Notes under the pieces: generated by a model
What the model was told of the DNA's origin: nothing
What the model saw: only the letters and a program-made list of their open reading frames with translations
The model's database searches: none
Source of the DNA: Mikania micrantha
Lineage: Eukaryota; Streptophyta; Magnoliopsida; Asterales; Asteraceae
Assembly: GCA_009363875.1 (NCBI GenBank)
Contig: CM018689.1
Span: forward strand, 60,649,595-60,713,594
Direction: 5' to 3'
Length of the DNA: 64,000 nucleotides
Position numbers and translations under genes: made by a program
Part shown: positions 31,925-43,600 of the stretch, in pieces
Position numbering within the stretch: position 1 is the stretch's first letter
Layout: each line of letters starts with the position of its first letter

Positions 31925-32688
31925 CATTTTTAAATCATTTTTACTCCAAATTATCCTAAACTACCCTGACCTGATGAAACCCTAACAAAAAATTGGTGAA
32001 CGTTACAATTAGGCGTCTATCATCAACCGATCACATGGCCAACTTGCAAGGGTAAATGGGTTGGTTTAACCAACACGAACCCAACCCGGATTGTCTTCTC
32101 ATAGCGATGGCGAAGGGGTTCCCGTGAAACCGCTCCAACTCGAAACTGGCTCCACCCCCTTGAGTCCTTGACCCTAAAGATTTTGTTTTACATATTTGGA
32201 AAGTCAGCCATGTATTAGAAAGAAAGAGTATTATAATTTTAGTAGTATGTAAGAAGGAGCTCAATACAAAATTAATCATAAGTTTATAGTACTGAAAACC
32301 ATATAAGATATTTGTATGCAGTGTTTATGCTGTGGATCGGACGGCTGATCAAAGGCAAAAGAAAGAACGAACGAAAGAACGAAAACTACAGAGACTTTAT
32401 AAAACAAGAACCTGATTAATTTATAAAACTACAGAGACTTATTGGATTTTTTGTGCTGTATTTTTGTTTTATTTTTGTTTTGTTTTTATGTACTGTATTT
32501 TTATTAGTGCTTGATTTTTTATACTATATGGTTTTTTATGTACTGAATATTGTTTTTTACTAGATTTCTACTTTTATATTTTTGAATGCCATTCATACTA
32601 TTATTGGTTCTTACTCTTGTTAGAAAAAAATCATTTCTTATTGGATCCAACCCATATAATTAAATATAGTTAAACATCTAAAAATATA

Positions 32689-32728
<40 letters not shown>

Positions 32729-34762
32729 TAATAAGAGAGAAAAATAATAAATAATAAAAAGATATAATCTAATACATGAGTTTTCTGTTAAAATATGAGG
32801 AACAAAAACAAGATAGCAATATAGTCATAGAATAACAATAACATATGTTCTCTTCAACTTCTTGATTTATAAATTAATTACCAACAACAAAGACATTATA
32901 ACCTAGCGACAACTTGATGGTATAATAAGACTCATAATCAATAAGGTTATGAGTTTGACTCTCATAAGAAGATTTTAGCAAAATATTGAGTTTCTTTTTG
33001 AATTGATAGCTTGATGGTGGATATAATTAGACATGAAACCTAACTTACTAGAGGGCGAAGGGAAAAAAAAGTCGTGTACTTAAATCAAACGTATTTAAAT
33101 GTGACTTTGAAATTTATAGGTATGAATATTTTATTTTATTTTATTTTATTTATTAAAATATAAGTTCATACTAATTTACGTGTCTAAGCTTTTCCTGATG
33201 ATTTTTAAAAAATTCCATGTTTATTTTTTAATTGTTGAATGCTTTTGTTGATTGTTTAAGAAAATAAAAAAAATAATAATTTTATTTAAAGTAAGGAATA
33301 TAATTAAATTGGTATTATCCTGAGGTTACAAGTTGTTCACGTTACCCAACAGAATATAACCCCCGAACAAGGGAATTGCCAGAGTTCACAGGACAAGACA
33401 ATTCTCTCTCCCATCAACACATCCTGCGCATTTTAGCACTCATTACGCTCATTTTTTACAATATTTTAATTTTTTATAATATTATACCTCTGTGCAAAAA
33501 TAAATGTGAATCTCGTAAATTTTTTATTCGTAATAAAATTTTCTAATATAAAGTTTTTTTTTTTTTTTAAACGTAGTTGATGTTAACGACAATTTATACT
33601 CAGTTAGATCATAAAATTGTAAAATAAATAATATGGTGTAGATTGCTAGAGGACGATTCAACGAAGTTAGCATAGTAGTTAAAGATTGATCCTTTCTTCT
33701 GGTAGACCAGCCTCACTTTTGAGTTTCGACACATTAACGGATAACAGATGAGGGGAGTAATATTGAGTTTAATCTCAGGTTCTGAATCAACAGGGGACGA
33801 TGGTTTACTTATTTCACAAGATTCTCGCACATCAGGTGGTACGGTCTCATGGTCAACGATGATGGAATCGATCTGTGTTACCCACGACGATATTATTTGC
33901 CTTTAAAAAAAGATTGCTACATGACGTGTGACCACCTGTTCTGCTAGCTGCCACACTCTTTATAGGTTCTTTGGTGACTTCATTCTATGGCTCCATGTCC
34001 TACATAATAGGAATATTTTTCTCCAAACTTATATAAATATAAATGGGTTTTTTATTCATATATTACATTTTTTACAAGATAATATCAAGATGTTTTTCTA
34101 TAAGTTTAGCTAAACAAATAAACCTATGATTGTAACATGATAGGTTGATAATAAATATTATTTATCACCTTACCATTAAAGTACTATTTTTAAAAATAAT
34201 TTTCAAGTAACAATGATTAAAAGGATGTTTAGCACATGATTAGAAATCAAAAAGATTATAACTTTCTAGACATAAACGTGTTCCATAAACAACAAAACGA
34301 CAAGACAAAGGATAATATTTACTAATTAAATGATATAATTAAGTTTCAAAAAATATAAAATTTCTTATTCTAATAATCTTCATCTTCCTAAACAGATGAA
34401 GAAGTATATTTAGGCAACACTTGTCAATTTTTAGCATCTCAAATTTTTCATTTTCCAACCTATTACTTGACTCAAAACTATTTTGTACACAAATCACATG
34501 TTATTTAACGTTTCTAATAGATTAAACGTAAACCATAATTCTTCTATTAGGTGATTTTTCACTTGTACAATTTTTCTTTTTAAAAGATTACCTCATTCAC
34601 GATTTTACATATGTATATTTAAAAATTTCATGTGTCTTACTACTATCCAACCGTGTAATACAAGGTTTTTATGCTAGTATTTATATACAATAAACAATTG
34701 CAAATAAACAAAGGAAAGTTATCTTATTAACTGACATGACCAGGGTGTTTTGAAACCGAGAC
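31925..34762. other. gene-free AT-rich DNA
   Basis: No open frame with recognisable homology on either strand. It contains scattered A/T runs, an ATT microsatellite at 32689-32728, and a tRNA-like GGTTATGAGTTTGACTCTC near 32944 that may be an old SINE trace. Confidence 0.5.
32689..32728. repeat. (ATT)n microsatellite
   Basis: About thirteen uninterrupted ATT/TTA units. Confidence 0.95.
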
Positions 34763-34765
34763 TTA

Positions 34766-35369
34766 GGCTATCCACAGCCCTTGCCCCGCCGACCAGCGGC
34801 TTCCAGCGGGAACACCGCCACCCGCCTCAGCGAGTCCTGCCCAACCCCCTCCCACGGCCCCCGCTCCCCGCTTGGTTTCTTGGTTTTTGATTGGCCAAAA
34901 CTTATATAGCCGTTACCAATGGCTAATTTCATAAAAAAAAATTTTTTTAAACACCAAATAAATACTCCAACATTTTTACCAAAAAAACCACCCAAATCTT
35001 TTCATCTTTAATCTTTCTCTCTATATTTAAAAAAAAAATACAAACATGAATCCAAGGCCTAACAATCCAAATCCCGAATTCAACCCGTTCTCGTACGATC
35101 CTGAATCCAAGGCCTAACAATGTAACTTTTATTTTATTTGTATATTTATTTGAATGGTTTAATTAAATCTTAAAGTTTTTATTTTTAGTTTTCAACAAAA
35201 AAAATAAATAAATCAATTAAATTTAAATAATGTTGATGATGTGGAATAGTGGGGAAGGGTTTTCAGTGGGGTGACCACTGTGGGTGTTTAAGGTTTTCAG
35301 TGGGATGATGACGTGACAGGAAATTTCAGTGGGGAAAGATTTTCAGTGGGGTGACCGCTGTGGATGGTC
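34766..35369 (+). mobile_element. PIF/Harbinger deletion derivative with TTA target duplication
   Basis: Ends GGCTATCCACAGC and, inverted, GACCATCCACAGC (11 of 13). TTA lies directly outside each end (34763-34765 and 35370-35372), the target duplication expected for PIF/Harbinger. The right third repeats TTTTCAGTGGGGTGACC. It has no transposase, only a short remnant resembling the start of a Harbinger ORF1. 604 bp. Confidence 0.75.
35046..35117 (+). pseudogene. remnant of Harbinger ORF1 (Myb/SANT-like partner) N-terminus
   Basis: Beginning at the ATG, 23 codons rich in Asn and Pro (MNPRPNNPNPEF, then FSYDP) end at a TAA. N-P-rich starts of this kind are common in plant Harbinger ORF1 proteins; that comparison is from memory. 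A 20-bp direct repeat (TGAATCCAAGGCCTAACAAT at 35047 and 35102) lies where the rest of the gene would be and may mark the internal deletion. Confidence 0.45.
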
Positions 35370-35789
35370 TTATATAAACTTATTAAATTTTACATATAAT
35401 TTGATACAATTTTTCACTAAATAAAAATTATTCTTTTTAAAATTAGTTTCTTTTAATTAAGTTTTTATATATATAAATCACTCACACTTTAAAGTATATA
35501 TTAACAGTAGGTTTCACATCTTATCCATATAATTTTACTAAAAATACTATTTTATAAATTTCTCTCTTTCTTGTAAAAAAATATATTAGATTTTACTTCG
35601 TCTATTCTTATTTCAAATAAATAATACTTTTTATTTATTTATTATTGTTTCTTTCCTCTTTCAAACAATCAATAGAAAAATACAAGGTTAACTTTAAATT
35701 TGTGAATAGTTGTAGTTTCTTTTATAAATATATGAAATAAATAATTGAAATATGACATGACATGACATGATACATACATATATGTATAT

Positions 35790-35980
35790 AGGGTATGTTT
35801 AAATAAAAACTATTACAACTTGAGAACTAAATGAACCAATTATAGCCACAAGTTTAAAAAGTATAATAATAACTTTCCCTACTTTAAATGAAATTACTTT
35901 TATACACCTAAAAATATGTCGTACAAAATTAGTTTCTTTAGTTACTTCATTTTTAATGGTTTTTAATGGAATAAGTCCCT
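35790..35980. repeat. MITE in TA-rich DNA, AGGG...TCCCT (cluster member 1)
   Basis: Related to 22326-22553: AACTTGAGAACTAAATGAAC on the left and GGAATAAGTCCCTAT at the right end. TA-rich flanks. Non-coding. Confidence 0.55.
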
Positions 35981-36000
35981 ATGTATATAATATATATATT

Positions 36001-36261
36001 GGAAAGAGTTCAATTGTTATCCATTCCTTATTTTGATAATCAAATAGTTACATTTATTACTTTAGGCCCACATTAAATTAAATCTAAATGTGTATGTTTT
36101 TTCTTATTTTTAATTAATGTAGATGGGGCCCACATTATTTACATTAATTAAAAAAGAAAAAATATATACACATTTAAATTTATTTTAATGTGGGCCTCTA
36201 AATAATAACATGTAGTTGTTCGATTATTGCAATAAGGAATGATTAACAATCAATCATTCTC

Positions 36262-36262
<1 letters not shown>
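36001..36262. repeat. foldback MITE with GGCCCACATTAAA arms (cluster member 2)
   Basis: TTGTTATCCATTCCTTATTT on the left pairs with AATAAGGAATGATTAACAAT on the right, and the internal TAGGCCCACATTAAATTAAA pairs with TTTATTTTAATGTGGGCCTC. The whole piece can fold into one long hairpin. A second, diverged copy is at 36585-36844. Confidence 0.65.
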
Positions 36263-36299
<37 letters not shown>

Positions 36300-36301
<2 letters not shown>

Positions 36302-36541
36302 GATTGAATCCAATAAAAACCCAATCTTAGAGAGAAAACCCTTAAACCTTATGTGAGCCATTGATTTGGATTCTTGAAAATAAATATATGGTCGAAATTA
36401 AACCTGAATAAAAAATTGGGTTTTGAATAAACAAATCATTTTTAACGTGGACCACATATTTATTTTCAAGATTCCAAATCAATGGCTCACATAGGGTTTA
36501 AAGGTTTTTCTTTCTAAGATTGAGTTTTCATTGGATTCAAT

Positions 36542-36544
<3 letters not shown>
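36300..36544. repeat. foldback MITE GGGATTGAATCC...GGATTCAATCCC (cluster member 3)
   Basis: The terminal inverted repeats are GGGATTGAATCCAATAAAAA and GGGATTGAATCCAATGAAAA and pairing extends inwards through TATGTGAGCCATTGATTTGG and its complement. TA dinucleotide tracts lie immediately on both sides. Confidence 0.75.
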
Positions 36545-36584
<40 letters not shown>

Positions 36585-36587
<3 letters not shown>

Positions 36588-36844
36588 GAAAGAATCAAAT
36601 GTTAACCCATGTTTATCGCGTTAACCGAATAATTACATCCTTTTTACTTTGGGGCTCACACTAAAGTAAATATAAAGGTGTAGGTTTTTTCTTTTTCTTT
36701 TTTTAATTAATGTAGGGTCCACTTACATTAATAAAAAAATAAGAAAAAATATATACCTTTAGATTTAATTTAATGTGCACCCCAAAGTAATAAGATGTTA
36801 TTCGGTTATCGCAATAAGGAAGGGTTAACATTCGAACCATTTCC
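36585..36844. repeat. foldback MITE, second copy of the 36001 family (cluster member 4)
   Basis: Left arm AAATGTTAACCCATGTTTAT, GTTAACCGAATAATTACATC and TTTACTTTGGGGCTCACACT is inverted on the right as TGTGCACCCCAAAGTAATAA and TTATTCGGTTATCGCAATAA. TA tracts at both edges. Confidence 0.65.
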
Positions 36845-36859
36845 TATATATATATATAT

Positions 36860-39800
36860 ATATGAAGCTTGTGATTTCTGATTTGAAGATGAAAATTGAG
36901 ACCGGGAGCTCATATGTATGACATGAGGAGGGGGAGGATAAACTGTTGTCAAAGAGATTTGTTATAAAATTAGGTGGAAGCAAGTGAACAACTGCAGAAT
37001 ATATTTATGATCCGGTCCACCATTTAATTTGCATCTACTTTTATATTTTGTAATAATGATTCTTATTATTTCCTCGTATCAAAAATTAACTTAGAAAAGT
37101 AATAGGCAGAGCAATACACCTATTTAAATCATGCAAATATGCATTCCTATCAAAAACCGCGCTTTTAACAAAGTTCAGTGGTTCAATATGACTTTTCTAA
37201 TAGGAGGTAATGAGTTTGAGTTTCGTCTAATATAAATTATCCTTTGAGTTGAACTAAGGGGTTTTTTAGTTATAAGTTTCTTTCTAGACAGGTTGGTTAG
37301 GTCACATGCTCTGTTATTTGGAGATATTCGTAATCTATTTTAACTGGATGATCTTGGGTGTCTAAACGTTTGCTGTAAAAAAAAATAAATTAAAGTTGTT
37401 ATCACTCCTTGGAAGTCATTATGGAGGTTTAAATAAGAGAAAATAAAAAATTTATTTATTTTTAATACTTTGTTGCATTGTTATACATAATTTTAACATT
37501 TAATACAATAGTCTTAAAAACATAAAAAGAATTTGTAGTTACTATTTGTCAAAATTATATTTAACACAACAACATTTGTTGGTATTTTTACCAACTACTT
37601 AATTAAACCTTTGTATACTGGTATTGAGATCTCAAAATGTATCGAACTTCATAGTGAGGCATTATTATAAAAAGCCACAGAGTTCTTGAAAATAAAGGTG
37701 TAAAAAATAAATTACAAAATAGTTATCGACTTATAGTCTTACATGTAAAAAGTTATTTGTTTACGGGTTAGGTTTTTATCTTTTTAAAGCAACATTTCTA
37801 CTATATTTTGTAGTAGGTGTAAGATTTGTTTTCAACTTCTCATCCTTAGACCTCATTTAAAAGTGATATATTACTAGATATGTTTTTATCATTTTAAAAA
37901 ACGTTCTGAATAATCACGAAAAAAATATATAATGACATTATTTTTTCGATACCTTAAGTTTTGCAAAAGTTATATTTAGGTTATATGATAAGAAAGAACA
38001 TATCATAAATATAAAGAAATTGGACAGGCTTGTGTAATTTATTAAAAATTTGGTTGGCCATACAACTACCTTTTCTAAAATGAGTTAATTGTTTAGTATT
38101 TTTTTCTTGTAATAATTGATTAATATAAGGAGTCTAATTAAAACAATGTTGTGATAGATACTTATATAATTTTATCAAATAAAATACTTAAATCTTCATA
38201 GATTTCGTAACACGGATTGTCTATATTATGTTTCAAAGTTTTATAACAAAGTTTAAGAAGAGAACTTTAGTCAAAGAGGGAAAAAAAAGAGAAGATGAAG
38301 ATATAATTTTATTTCGTGTTTTAAAGTTACAAAGACATGAAAAAAAAAAGAGAAAGCTAAAGTGTCGCGGAGTTGAAGAAAGAGAAAAAGTACATCAATT
38401 TATAATTATACACCAATTTGGTTATTTATATAGGAAATAAAAGAGTGATATGGTAAATGATAAAACCTTATATTTACGTTTTTTATATTTCTTTCCTTCA
38501 TTACCATAAAAAACATTTAGATATATCTTTCAACACCTTAATTAAAGCCCTTATAGTTCTACTTCTAGTGCAACCATTTGCCGACACACCCTTCCTTGTT
38601 CACTCGTGAAGCCCAAAATTATCTTAACCCAAATGGGGAATGATAACCTCACTAGTGCCATAACTTGACAAACTTGGTCAACTTAGCAATTTAGCGAAAT
38701 TTAAGTTGAAGAAAGTAGCATCATCACGATCGCCTTAATCACTAGCTTCAATTTAAGACGAAAGAAGGAATTACGAGTGTGTTTGATTTATAAAATCAAA
38801 AGAAAATGAGAGATACTTTCTTGGTAGTGATGCGATGAACATGACAAGCCAAACCGAAGTGGTTGGGTGGGTCGATTTAACTGACTAGTGGTATCGATTT
38901 GGTAATTTAACATTTAGTTTGAACGGTTTGTTTTACTTTTGCAAAATCAATACTCAATATTATTTGTTAGAACTTTTAAAATCAACAGAGTAGTTCAATT
39001 TACATGAAAATATAAAAAGTATTTCAATGAATTTAACATTTTAAATCTCAAATAGTCAAAATGACAAATTTTCATCGATTTAAACGGTTATGCATCTTAA
39101 GAGTTATATATCGTATATGTTTGAGTGACAATATTTTCTATCTACACCTAACAATCTTAACCCATATTAAAAAAATGATTAGATTTGGGTAAGAATTATT
39201 GTTTTTTGGTAAAAATTGGTAACATAATGTGACACAATGGGTTGAGATGTGTAACATTTTAACACAATACTGGTTAATATGAGTAGCTTAAAAAGCTATG
39301 TGAATCTTATGAATTCAAGCAAATAAAAATGATTCATATTATATTTAATAATAAAATCATTAAAAATATTCAAATAAACTATTTGTTTCATTTACAACTC
39401 GTTTAACATAAGCTAAATTGATGTTTTTTTATATGCGACTCATTTAAACCTAACATGATTTTTTTATAACTCATCTTGATCTGCACTCATTTTGACCCTA
39501 TTCGTTCTGACCCGTTTCCCAATCCAACCCGCCCATTTTTCCAGGCATATTTCTATCATAAGAATCTTTGAAATATTATACGTTAATGTAAACTGGAATA
39601 TTTTATGACTTCAATACAAATTAAATTTTGTATAGATGATGAGGTGGTGTATAAATATTATGACCTGAAGTACAAATAACACTAACTTTTTGTATTTTTT
39701 AATGTTTAAACATAAATGCTAAGTAAAAGTTATTTGAGCATAATATGATTTGTTTGATTTAAGCATGAAATATAGATGATGGGGTGGTATATAAATTATA

Positions 39801-40300
39801 GTCTTTTTTGAACGGTTAACTAATTAACTGTTGGTTACTCCGTACGCAGCTCCAAATCTAAAGGATGTCCAAGCTGACCACTAGTCTAGACGGACGGGAC
39901 CTCTAGGCCACCAGCCACCAATTCCCGGAAAAAACGCGACCCAAACATTCGTTCAAGAGCACGACGGTAAAAGACAAGTAAAACTGCATGAGATCAAGAA
40001 TCAAACCGGGACCGAGTCTCCTATCACTTTTTCCATACTTTAATCCTCATAATAAGAAAAGAGAGATGTTTCCTAGTAAATAAATTAGAGTACTCATTAA
40101 AGAAAGGAATTTATTTGTAGAAAGCAAAAGCCAATAAAGACGACGACAAGCCAAGCACGTGATCTGCAACATTTACCTGCACCCTTTTAACTTTCCCTTT
40201 GTTCGCACACCTCCAGTCCAATCAACTGGACCAAAAACGTCCAAAAAAAAAAAAAAAAAAAAACACCAAACCAAACAATTATTTGTTCCTTTTCGTATCA
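36860..40300. other. gene-free AT-rich DNA upstream of the receptor kinase
   Basis: No recognisable coding region; a 70-codon frame at 38228-38440 is a low-complexity Lys/Glu/Arg-rich stretch. The right end (after about 39850) becomes less AT-rich and probably includes promoter sequence of the kinase gene; a 20-base A run starts near 40243. Confidence 0.45.
39280..39545 (-). repeat. hAT-like MITE fragment, AACCCGCCC-ended family
   Basis: Shares ACTATTTGTTTCATTTACAA, CATCTTGATCTGCACTCATT and the terminal CAACCCGCCCATTTTTCCAG with the copies ending at 3282 and 50535. Borders approximate. Confidence 0.45.
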
Positions 40301-40696
40301 TAAATGTCAAAAAACACACAATTAATTTAATCAATTCCTTTTTTTCATCATCCGCCATTAAAGACTCTCACTTGTCATCCAAAGATGTTGATTTTATTAC
40401 CAAATAGGATAACGACCCAAGAATCCAAAATTGAAGATCACCCAACCAAGATATCTCATTGAAGTTTCACAAGATTTCGTTTTTCAGGAGAAAATTTAAC
40501 TTTGCAGTTGGGGAATTTTATCAAGCAGGTGGAGTGCATTATATTCTGGAGTTCTACTGTATACAATATTCTGAGTTCATTTGTGCTTTTTGAGATTTTG
40601 AAAGGACAAGAAGAGCGTATCGAATCTGATGACGAAATTCGTTTGACAAATTTCTTGAATTTATGACTTTAAACAAAGTTTGAACTTTTTTCAAGC

Positions 40697-43600
40697 ATGA
40701 AGGTAGCACATGTGATTTGGGTAATTGGGTTGATGGTTTTGAAATGGCTGGATGTTTCATCTGCAACTCTTTCTCCATCTGGTGTTAATTATGAAGGTTA
40801 GTTTAATATGTTTCATATGTTACTCGTCAAATCTTTATAATTACAAATGATTTCGTTTTTTGTTATTTTTTTTTTTGTTTTTTTGAACGGTGTTTGGGAC
40901 AGGATAATCAGTTCATTGGAGATAGATTATTTGATTTTAAGGGTGAAGTTGTAATTTTATGTTTAGTAATGGGTTGTTTTGGTTTGCTAAGTACACGTTT
41001 AACCTTTTAATAAGCTGATAAACACTTTTCAAGAGTTGTTTAAATAAAGTTATTTTATTTAATAATATAATGAGCTGATTTGCCCCTTTAATAAGCTACC
41101 CAAACACCCCTAAAACAGCTTCTTGGATGGATTATTTCTTGCAGTTACGCATAAATAATTTTCTTAATGCTGCCTTTAAAACACAATAAACTGTTGAAAC
41201 AAGCAACCCCAAAGAACATTTTATTTGCCCATATTTTTTATTTGTTATTATAGAAGTAAATGGCGTGTACCTACCAAAATGACCATCAACCATGTAGCTT
41301 CAAGGGTGTTCACAGTTTGGTCCGGTCCGGTCCGGTTATGCCAGGTTGGGTGGTCTGCTTTTATTTTTTAAAACAGCAAGTGTGCAGTCAATTGGGATAA
41401 CCTTCCGCTCGAAGAATAGAGGGTGGTGACTTGACCAACCTGCCTAGTAGGAAACCACAACTATGGGAAAACCTACTGGCTCAACTTAGAACAATATTTT
41501 TGCTCTAAGCGAGACTTTAACCCAAAACCGAGAAGTACTACCGTTAGGTTAGAAGTCCTTTGGTGGATGGTCTGCTTACACCGTCAGTTTTATAGGTTTT
41601 GCTGTTGGGTACTTAGGTTTTTGTGGTTTGATAGATTGAACCATTTTTTTAATTTGTATTTGAAATTTTAAAATGGTTAGATGGTTTATAATTATAATAT
41701 ATACATGTAACTACGTATTCAAAAAATGAAAAAAAAAAAATAGAAATAATAATGGTTAAGTGACCTGTCTGGTTTACATGGTTGGTTCCAAGTATTAAGC
41801 CAGATTGACCTTTAAACCCATCAATCCTCATCAACCGAACCGTTTGGATCTCGCACGGACCAAACCACCTACTTGCTTTGGTTTGAGAGGTTTGGTTGGT
41901 TTCAACTGCTTCTAAAATAACTATAAATGGGAAGTTCTGCCAAAATGTGAAGTTAAACCAGGCTTAAATTCTGTTTTTAAGCAATCATGTGCAACTTTGG
42001 ACACAATTTCATTAACTTAAGGACCTGTTTATAAGCCTAGGATTTATTCCAAGGATAGATTATGCTCATGTGAAAAAATGATCTGATTAAAGCAATTTCA
42101 AACCGCTTATTGAAAACAATTTATTTCTATAGACAGATAAGCATAAGCTTTTTCTTCATTCTAACCCTTAAAATTATATGCTATTTAAAAAAAAAATTTA
42201 TTACATATAATATCTTCCATCCAAAATGTTTTTGTTATTTATGATTTGTGTCAGAATCAATATTGTTAGGTTTAATGTCTCCATTGCAGTTGTGGCTCTA
42301 ATGGCTATAAAGCAGGATGTGAAGGATCCATATAATGTTCTGGACAACTGGGATTTATCATCTGTTGATCCATGTAGTTGGAAAATGGTTACTTGCAACT
42401 CTGATAGATCTGTTTCTGCCCTGTGAGTTGCTAATTTTTTTATTTCACATAATTTTTTTATGGTGTAGCATATTTAATTGGGTTATTGTGCTTTTTTTTT
42501 TCCTACAATCATCAGAGGGATGCCTGGTCAGAATATATCCGGGACTCTATCGCCTGCAATTGGAAATCTTAGTAACTTGCAATCAATGTAACCAACTTTC
42601 TGATATTTCACTAAATTTTTTTAATTTTTTTTTCTAAAGCCTTGGTGATGTTGTCCTTACAGTTGATTTTTTGTGGTGTTTGTGTAGTACATTACAGAAT
42701 AATGCGTTTTCTGGTCCAATTACTGGTGCAATTGGAAAGTTATGGAACCTTCAAACACTTGATCTTTCTGGGAATAAGTTCAGCGGCGAGCTGCCTAGTT
42801 CTTTAGGAGAAATCAAGAACTTGAATTTATTGTAAGTTTTTTTTTTTTTTCTTTTTCATTTTTGTGTCTTGATCATAATGCATGCAGTAGAGCTGGCAAG
42901 ATAAGAGGGTCAGGTAACGGGTCAAATCAGGTTTAGTTAAAGCGGTCATCTTTGGTACACCTTGAAACAAGATGGGTTGACTTGCAAACACTTTCTTATC
43001 CATCTTTTTAACTACTGTTGCATTAATTATGATTCTATAATGTATATTTTTACAACAGTCGTATAAACATATAAAATACAACTATTTTGGAGGTGGCATG
43101 AATTAAAAAGTCCAGTTTACTCAATTTTCAACCCATTTGTCTCTCTCCACTATAAGCTAAATTGTTTGATTCCCAGTTTGAGATACAAACGATTCAATTC
43201 AACCCATTTGTGTTTAAACGGATCACTATTGCCACCAATAAGTTAAGATCTGTTATCAAGTTTTCTTATTAGAACACATATTTATGCTCTAATCAGGCGA
43301 CTAAACAACAATAGCCTTACTGGACCAGTTCCTGAGTCATTATCTCAAGTTGGAGGCCTCACTCTTGTGTATGTCAACTTGCCTTAATTTTTTTATTTAT
43401 TTATTTTACTTTTGTTATATGTTACAAGATAAATTAATGAATTTGAACACAAAAGCAACTACCGAGTATATTTTTTTATTATATATATTTTTGTATGTAG
43501 TTAAAAATTGGATTACTTTTTTTGTGTAGAGACCTTTCTTATAATAACCTTAGCGGTTCGTTGCCTAATATATCAGCAAGAACATTCAAGTGAGTCGTTT

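Noticed and set aside
34768..34995. 75-codon minus-strand frame
   Set aside because: Lies within the Harbinger derivative, has biased composition and no recognisable domain.
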